From assembly GCF_003054555.1 (NCBI RefSeq), contig NZ_CP026304.1, forward strand, positions 6,696,001 through 6,760,000: a stretch of DNA of 64,000 nt, read 5' to 3'. A program made the translations under genes and the position numbers. Shown here piece by piece: positions 60,504 to 64,000 of this stretch. Under the pieces are notes generated by a model. The model saw only the letters and a program-made list of their open reading frames with translations, was not told the DNA's origin and did not search any database. Numbering within the stretch: position 1 is the stretch's first letter; each line of letters opens with the position of its first letter. The DNA is from Streptomyces lunaelactis. GTDB taxonomy: Bacteria; Actinomycetota; Actinomycetes; Streptomycetales; Streptomycetaceae.

Positions 60504-60860
60504 GATGTGCTCCCCCGAACTTCCCGCGCGTTCCGTGGCTTCCTGCGCAGTCAGATGAGCAAATTTAGGTGACCTGCGCCCTCGCTGAGGCACCTGCGGA
60601 AACGTTGGCCGAAAGCCGCTGGACCGCAGAATCCTTACATCAGCAGCTACTCCATGTACCGCTGCGTGACCGGGATTTCGGCGACCCACTGCTTCCGGCC
60701 AATGACGCGCCGGTACACGCTCCCGGCCGGTGATGCTCACGTTCGCGCTCCCGGCTGTGGATCCACAGGGTGAAAAATCGGCTGCGGCAGAGGATCGGGC
60801 CCGCCCACACTGGGCGGGCCCGATCCTCTTCTTCCGAGTTCGCCGAAGGAACACCACCGC
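60504..60860. other. Divergent promoter region between the adaptor operon and moxR
   Basis: 357 bases containing promoters for both the leftward operon (start 60503) and the rightward MoxR-vWA pair (start 60861). No gene is visible. Apart from the hairpin at 60789-60829, no operator or riboswitch was recognised. Confidence 0.6.
60789..60829 (+). promoter_or_regulatory. Perfect 19-bp hairpin in the moxR leader
   Basis: Arms 60789-60807 and 60811-60829 are perfectly complementary around a CAC loop, followed by TCTTC. It ends 31 bases before the moxR start. With nothing coding upstream on this strand it cannot be an ordinary gene terminator; it may attenuate or protect the moxR message, or be a protein site. 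Confidence 0.6.
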
Positions 60861-61922
60861 GTGCAGGCTGCCGTCACCGTCACTCCCGCCCAGATACCCG
60901 AACTGCTGCTGGGGCTCGCCACCGTGCGGCCCGTGTTCCTGTGGGGGGCGCCCGGGATCGGGAAGTCCTCGCTCGTGCGGAGGTTCGCCGAATCGCTGGG
61001 CCTGGAGTGCGTCAGTCTGCTCGGGACGCAGCTCGCGCCCGAGGACCTGATCGGGGTGCCGCAGATCCGGGACGGACGGTCCGTGTTCTGCCCGCCCGAG
61101 GCCATCGCGCGGGACGAGCCGTACTGCCTCTTCCTCGACGAGCTCAACGCCGCCTCTCCGGACGTCCAGAAGGCGTTCTACTCGCTGATCCTGGACCGTC
61201 GGATCGGCTCCTACGAGCTGCCCGCCGGTTCGATCGTCATCGGTGCCGGGAACCGTGCCACGGACAACGCCCTCGCGCGTCCGATCGCGTCCGCGCTCGT
61301 CAACCGGCTCACGCACGTCCATCTGCGGGCATCGGCGGCGGACTGGCTGGTCTGGGCGGGCGAGCACGGCATCCACCCCTGGGTGACGGACTATCTCACT
61401 GACCGGCCCGACCACCTGTGGTCCCAGCCGCCCAAGACCGAGGAGCCGTTCTCCACACCCCGGTCCTGGCACATGCTGTCCGACGCCCTGCACTCCTTCG
61501 GTCCCGGCATCGACGAGACCACCCTGCGGGTGATCGTGCACGGCACCCTCACACCCGCGCACGCCGTGTCCTTCTGCGGCTACGCGAAAATCGTGCGCCA
61601 CACCTTCGGCATCGAGGCGATCCTCAAGGGCGATGCCTCCTGGCCCACCCGGCTCGAGGACCGCGATCTGCTCTACTACCTCGCGGAGGCGTTCCGGGGG
61701 CGGCTGGTGAAGGAGCTCCCGCGCCAGAAGGAGCATGTCTCGCCGTCCATGCGGCAGACCGCCTACCGGGCCAAGGCGCTGCTCGTCCAGCTGGCCGAGA
61801 TCTCCGTCGAGGTCGCGCAGACCGTCATCGCGGACGACGCCGACGGTCTGCCGGTGCTGCCCGCCTGGTTCCTCGTCGAGGCCGCACGCGACATGCCCCG
61901 GCTGGTCGAGGCCCGGCGATGA
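60861..61922 (+). CDS. MoxR-type AAA+ ATPase
   Basis: 353 residues. Walker A LWGAPGIGKSSLVRRF, Walker B CLFLDELNAAS, sensor 1 IVIGAGNRATDNALA and an arginine-finger region ALVNRLTHVHL are those of MoxR ATPases, which unfold or remodel partners together with vWA proteins. The C-terminal ~150 residues form the usual lid plus a helical extension. The next gene codes the matching vWA protein. The GTG start follows GAAGGA; a mini reading frame (61919-61963) bridges the two genes. Confidence 0.88.
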   Translation: MQAAVTVTPAQIPELLLGLATVRPVFLWGAPGIGKSSLVRRFAESLGLECVSLLGTQLAPEDLIGVPQIRDGRSVFCPPEAIARDEPYCLFLDELNAASPDVQKAFYSLILDRRIGSYELPAGSIVIGAGNRATDNALARPIASALVNRLTHVHLRASAADWLVWAGEHGIHPWVTDYLTDRPDHLWSQPPKTEEPFSTPRSWHMLSDALHSFGPGIDETTLRVIVHGTLTPAHAVSFCGYAKIVRHTFGIEAILKGDASWPTRLEDRDLLYYLAEAFRGRLVKELPRQKEHVSPSMRQTAYRAKALLVQLAEISVEVAQTVIADDADGLPVLPAWFLVEAARDMPRLVEARR

Positions 61923-61963
61923 ACATCACGTGGTACGCCACTGACCGGGACGCACCCCGGTGA
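61919..61963 (+). CDS. 14-codon linking mini-frame between moxR and vWA genes
   Basis: ATG at 61919 overlaps the moxR stop (ATGA) and its own stop overlaps the next start (GTGA at 61960). It encodes MNITWYATDRDAPR. It may simply carry terminating ribosomes to the vWA start. There is no evidence that the peptide itself has a role. Confidence 0.25.
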   Translation: MNITWYATDRDAPR

Positions 61964-63765
61964 GCGCCGCATCCAGGAAGAAGAGCAGGTCCGACCCCGC
62001 CACCGAGGCGTTCGCCGCCGGGCTCGCGCTGGTCAAGCGGAACCCGGCCTTCGCGGCCGTCGGCGCGCATTTCTGCCGCCAGGCCAAGTGCGCCGGAACG
62101 CCCGCCGGAGGACTGGCCGCCGTCGACTCCAACGGCACCGTCCACGTCCACCCCACCAAGCGTGTGGACCCGGCCGAGTGGGCCTGGACGATCGCCCACT
62201 GCATGCTGCACCTCGGCTTCGGTCACGTACCGGCCGCCAAGGACGACGTGCGCGAGCAGCCCGACCGGTTCGACCGCGCCGCCCGCTGCACCGTGGTCAA
62301 CCGCTTCCTGCTCACCTTCCCGGCCGGCCGGGCACCCGACCACCTCCCCGAGACGTATCCCGGCGGCGACGAGGCCCAGCTCGCAGCCCGCTGGCGCCGC
62401 GACGGCATCCCCGCCGGCTACGAGCACTGCGGCACCGCGGGCGAACACCCCGACCAGGTGCTGAAGGGCTGGCGGGAGTGGAACACCGCCGTGCCCGACT
62501 GGGAGACGGCCTTCGCGCACGCGCTCACCCGCAGCGTGTCCGCCGCCATGGACGTCGCGGGCGGCCGTCGCGACCGGACCACCGGAGAGCGCATCGCGCA
62601 GCGGCCCTGGGACCGCGCCCTGAACTGGTTCGTCTCCTCGTACCCGCTGCTCGGCGGACTCGCAGCAGGTCTCACCGTCGTCGCCGACGCCGAACTCGCC
62701 CGCGTCCAGGACATCTCCGTCGCCGCCGTGAGCTCCGCCGCCGGGGAGATCTACATCAACCCGCTGCGCACCTTCACCGACGAGGAATGGCGGTTCATCC
62801 TCGCGCACGAGATGCTGCACGCCGCCCTGCGCCACGGTGAACGCTGCGGCGCCCGCGACCCGTTGTTGTTCAACGTCGCCGCCGACTTCGTCGTGAACGG
62901 CTGGCTCGTCGAGATGCGTGTCGGCGAGATGCCCGAAGGGCTGCTGTACGACCCGGACCTCAAGGACCTGTCGGTGGAGGAGGTCTACGACCGCATCGCC
63001 ACCGACCTGCGCCGCCGTCGCCGGTTTGCGACCCTGCGCGGCAAGGGCGCCGGTGACATCCTCGGCGGGCCGCTGCCGCACCCGGCCGCCCGCCCGTACG
63101 CCGACCTGGACGACTTCTACCACCGCGGCCTGGCCCAGGGTTTCGACCTTCACCAGTACGGAGGACGCGGTCTGCTGCCCGCGGGGCTGATCCAGGAGAT
63201 CAGGGCCCTGGCCCAGCCGCCCGTGCCGTGGGACGCGCGACTGGCCCGCTGGTTCGACGAGTACGTGCCCCGGCCCGAGCCCGTGCGGTCCTATGCCCGC
63301 CCGGCCAGGCGGCAGGCGTCCACGCCGGACATTCCCCGCGCCGGCCGGTACTTCCCCTCCGAGGAGACACCGCGCTGCACCTTCGGAGTCGTCCTCGACA
63401 CCTCCGGCTCGATGAACAGCGCGCTCCTCGGCAAGGCACTCGGCGCCATCGCCTCGTACGCCGATGCCCGCGACGTACCGGCGGCACGCGTCGTGTTCTG
63501 CGACGCCGCGGCGTACGACGCCGGGTATCTGCCACCGGCCGAGATCGCCGGACGGGTACGGGTCCGCGGGCGCGGCGGGACCGTGCTGCAGCCCGGGATC
63601 GACCTGTTGCAGCGGGCCGGTGACTTCCCGCCCACCGCCCCGGTGCTCGTGATCACCGACGGCTGGTGCGACGTGCTGCGCGTACGGCGGGAGCACGCCT
63701 TCCTGATCCCGCAGGGCGGCTCTCTTCCGTTCACGCCCCGCGGCCCGGTCTTCCGGCTGACCTGA
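61960..63765 (+). CDS. vWA protein with putative metallopeptidase domain (DUF2201-like)
   Basis: 601 residues. The N-terminal part has an HExxH zinc-peptidase motif, AHEMLHAALRH (H283-H287), preceded by an earlier look-alike, AHCMLHLGFGH (H80-H84), where the catalytic Glu is Cys. The C-terminal vWA-like domain carries the metal site LDTSGSMNS (D480, S482, S484) and VLVITDGWCD. This domain order is that of the DUF2201/VWA-like proteins paired with MoxR ATPases. It is likely the effector-adaptor of the pair, cytoplasmic. GTG at 61960. Confidence 0.87.
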   Translation: MSAASRKKSRSDPATEAFAAGLALVKRNPAFAAVGAHFCRQAKCAGTPAGGLAAVDSNGTVHVHPTKRVDPAEWAWTIAHCMLHLGFGHVPAAKDDVREQPDRFDRAARCTVVNRFLLTFPAGRAPDHLPETYPGGDEAQLAARWRRDGIPAGYEHCGTAGEHPDQVLKGWREWNTAVPDWETAFAHALTRSVSAAMDVAGGRRDRTTGERIAQRPWDRALNWFVSSYPLLGGLAAGLTVVADAELARVQDISVAAVSSAAGEIYINPLRTFTDEEWRFILAHEMLHAALRHGERCGARDPLLFNVAADFVVNGWLVEMRVGEMPEGLLYDPDLKDLSVEEVYDRIATDLRRRRRFATLRGKGAGDILGGPLPHPAARPYADLDDFYHRGLAQGFDLHQYGGRGLLPAGLIQEIRALAQPPVPWDARLARWFDEYVPRPEPVRSYARPARRQASTPDIPRAGRYFPSEETPRCTFGVVLDTSGSMNSALLGKALGAIASYADARDVPAARVVFCDAAAYDAGYLPPAEIAGRVRVRGRGGTVLQPGIDLLQRAGDFPPTAPVLVITDGWCDVLRVRREHAFLIPQGGSLPFTPRGPVFRLT

Positions 63766-63774
63766 ACACGGACG

Positions 63775-64000
63775 TCAGAGCACGCCGCCCGCCGCGTCGT
63801 GGAACACCTCCGGCCAGTAGCGGTAGTCGTCGGCGTCCTTCGCCGGCAGGCAGGCGACCGGGTCGACCGAGGCGAGCGCAGCGACCATGGTGTCGGCGAG
63901 CTGGTGGTAGAAGTCCTGCGTGAAGTCGTGCTCCTTCTCCATGTTCTGCTGACGGTTGTACATCCACACCGTGAACGCCAGTGTGGAGATGTCCGCGTTG
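63775..64000 (-). CDS. Hypothetical protein (C-terminal part, cut by window edge)
   Basis: The frame is open to the right edge and ends at 63775, giving at least 75 residues: NADISTLAFTVWMYNRQQ, a Phe/Gln-rich helix, then PVACLPAKDADDYRYWPEVF. No family recognised. It is convergent with the vWA/metallopeptidase gene, 9 bases between stops, and no terminator fits there. Confidence 0.65.
   Translation of the reverse strand, partial: NADISTLAFTVWMYNRQQNMEKEHDFTQDFYHQLADTMVAALASVDPVACLPAKDADDYRYWPEVFHDAAGGVL

Overview
The window is chromosomal DNA from a Streptomyces-like actinomycete. The evidence is very high GC, many GTG and occasional TTG starts, GGAGG-type ribosome binding sites, the coproporphyrin-type haem genes hemE, hemG(hemY) and hemQ close together, LAXTG surface sorting, and a common Streptomyces intergenic palindromic repeat near the left edge. 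No rRNA, CRISPR array or replication origin was seen.

Layout. 1-9.3 kb is core: a thiolase start (cut by the edge), RNase D, an orphan LuxR-type regulator, a DUF3000 protein, hemE, a CoA-disulfide-reductase-like flavoprotein, a DUF4349 lipoprotein, then hemG-hemQ. 9.3-15.2 kb holds a secreted tripeptidyl-aminopeptidase-like hydrolase, a DUF692 (MNIO) enzyme with two TIGR04222 membrane proteins (one with a Cys/Gly/Ser repeat tail), and a DUF4142 protein. 15.4-19.1 kb looks acquired or rearranged: a TetR/FAD-monooxygenase pair, a strange tRNA-like sequence, a PIG-L deacetylase and non-coding DNA.

19.16-35.3 kb is one long rightward gene set: a DUF1508-like protein, PstC, PstA, three diverged PstS-like binding proteins, a WxL-like Ig protein, a WxLIP(DUF916) fusion, an LAXTG surface protein, a second Ig-like surface protein, a sortase-fold protein lacking the catalytic His and Cys, and finally PstB. 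An undescribed ~120-residue domain recurs in four of these proteins. I read the set as an ABC importer dressed with a surface-protein assembly. 35.3-36.6 kb is a transposase graveyard that has cut a rhodanese gene. 36.7-39.7 kb is a nitrate/sulfonate/taurine-type ABC transporter, ended by a 26-bp hairpin.

40.2-51.1 kb is mostly housekeeping and stress: PTH2-type hydrolase, AIM24 protein, zinc-ribbon peptide, polysaccharide deacetylase lipoprotein, streptogrisin-type protease, OhrR/Ohr and OsmC, ZapE, a RibD-like reductase, MurC, MsrB and an NPP1-family secreted protein. 51.4-60.5 kb is a leftward operon coding a small adaptor-like protein, a HEAT-like NTPase, an SPFH-like protein, a PP2C phosphatase, a Ser/Thr kinase, a vWA protein, a small unknown and a RanBP2-type zinc-finger membrane protein. 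It is divergent from a MoxR ATPase and a vWA/metallopeptidase protein (60.9-63.8 kb). Together these resemble the MoxR-vWA and TerY-P signalling/conflict systems but in a combination I do not recognise.

The best candidates for undescribed systems are (i) the Pst/WxL/pseudo-sortase operon, (ii) the MoxR-vWA-kinase-phosphatase-SPFH island, and (iii) the MNIO plus Cys-repeat TIGR04222 pair. All identifications come from reading the sequence; no database search was run.
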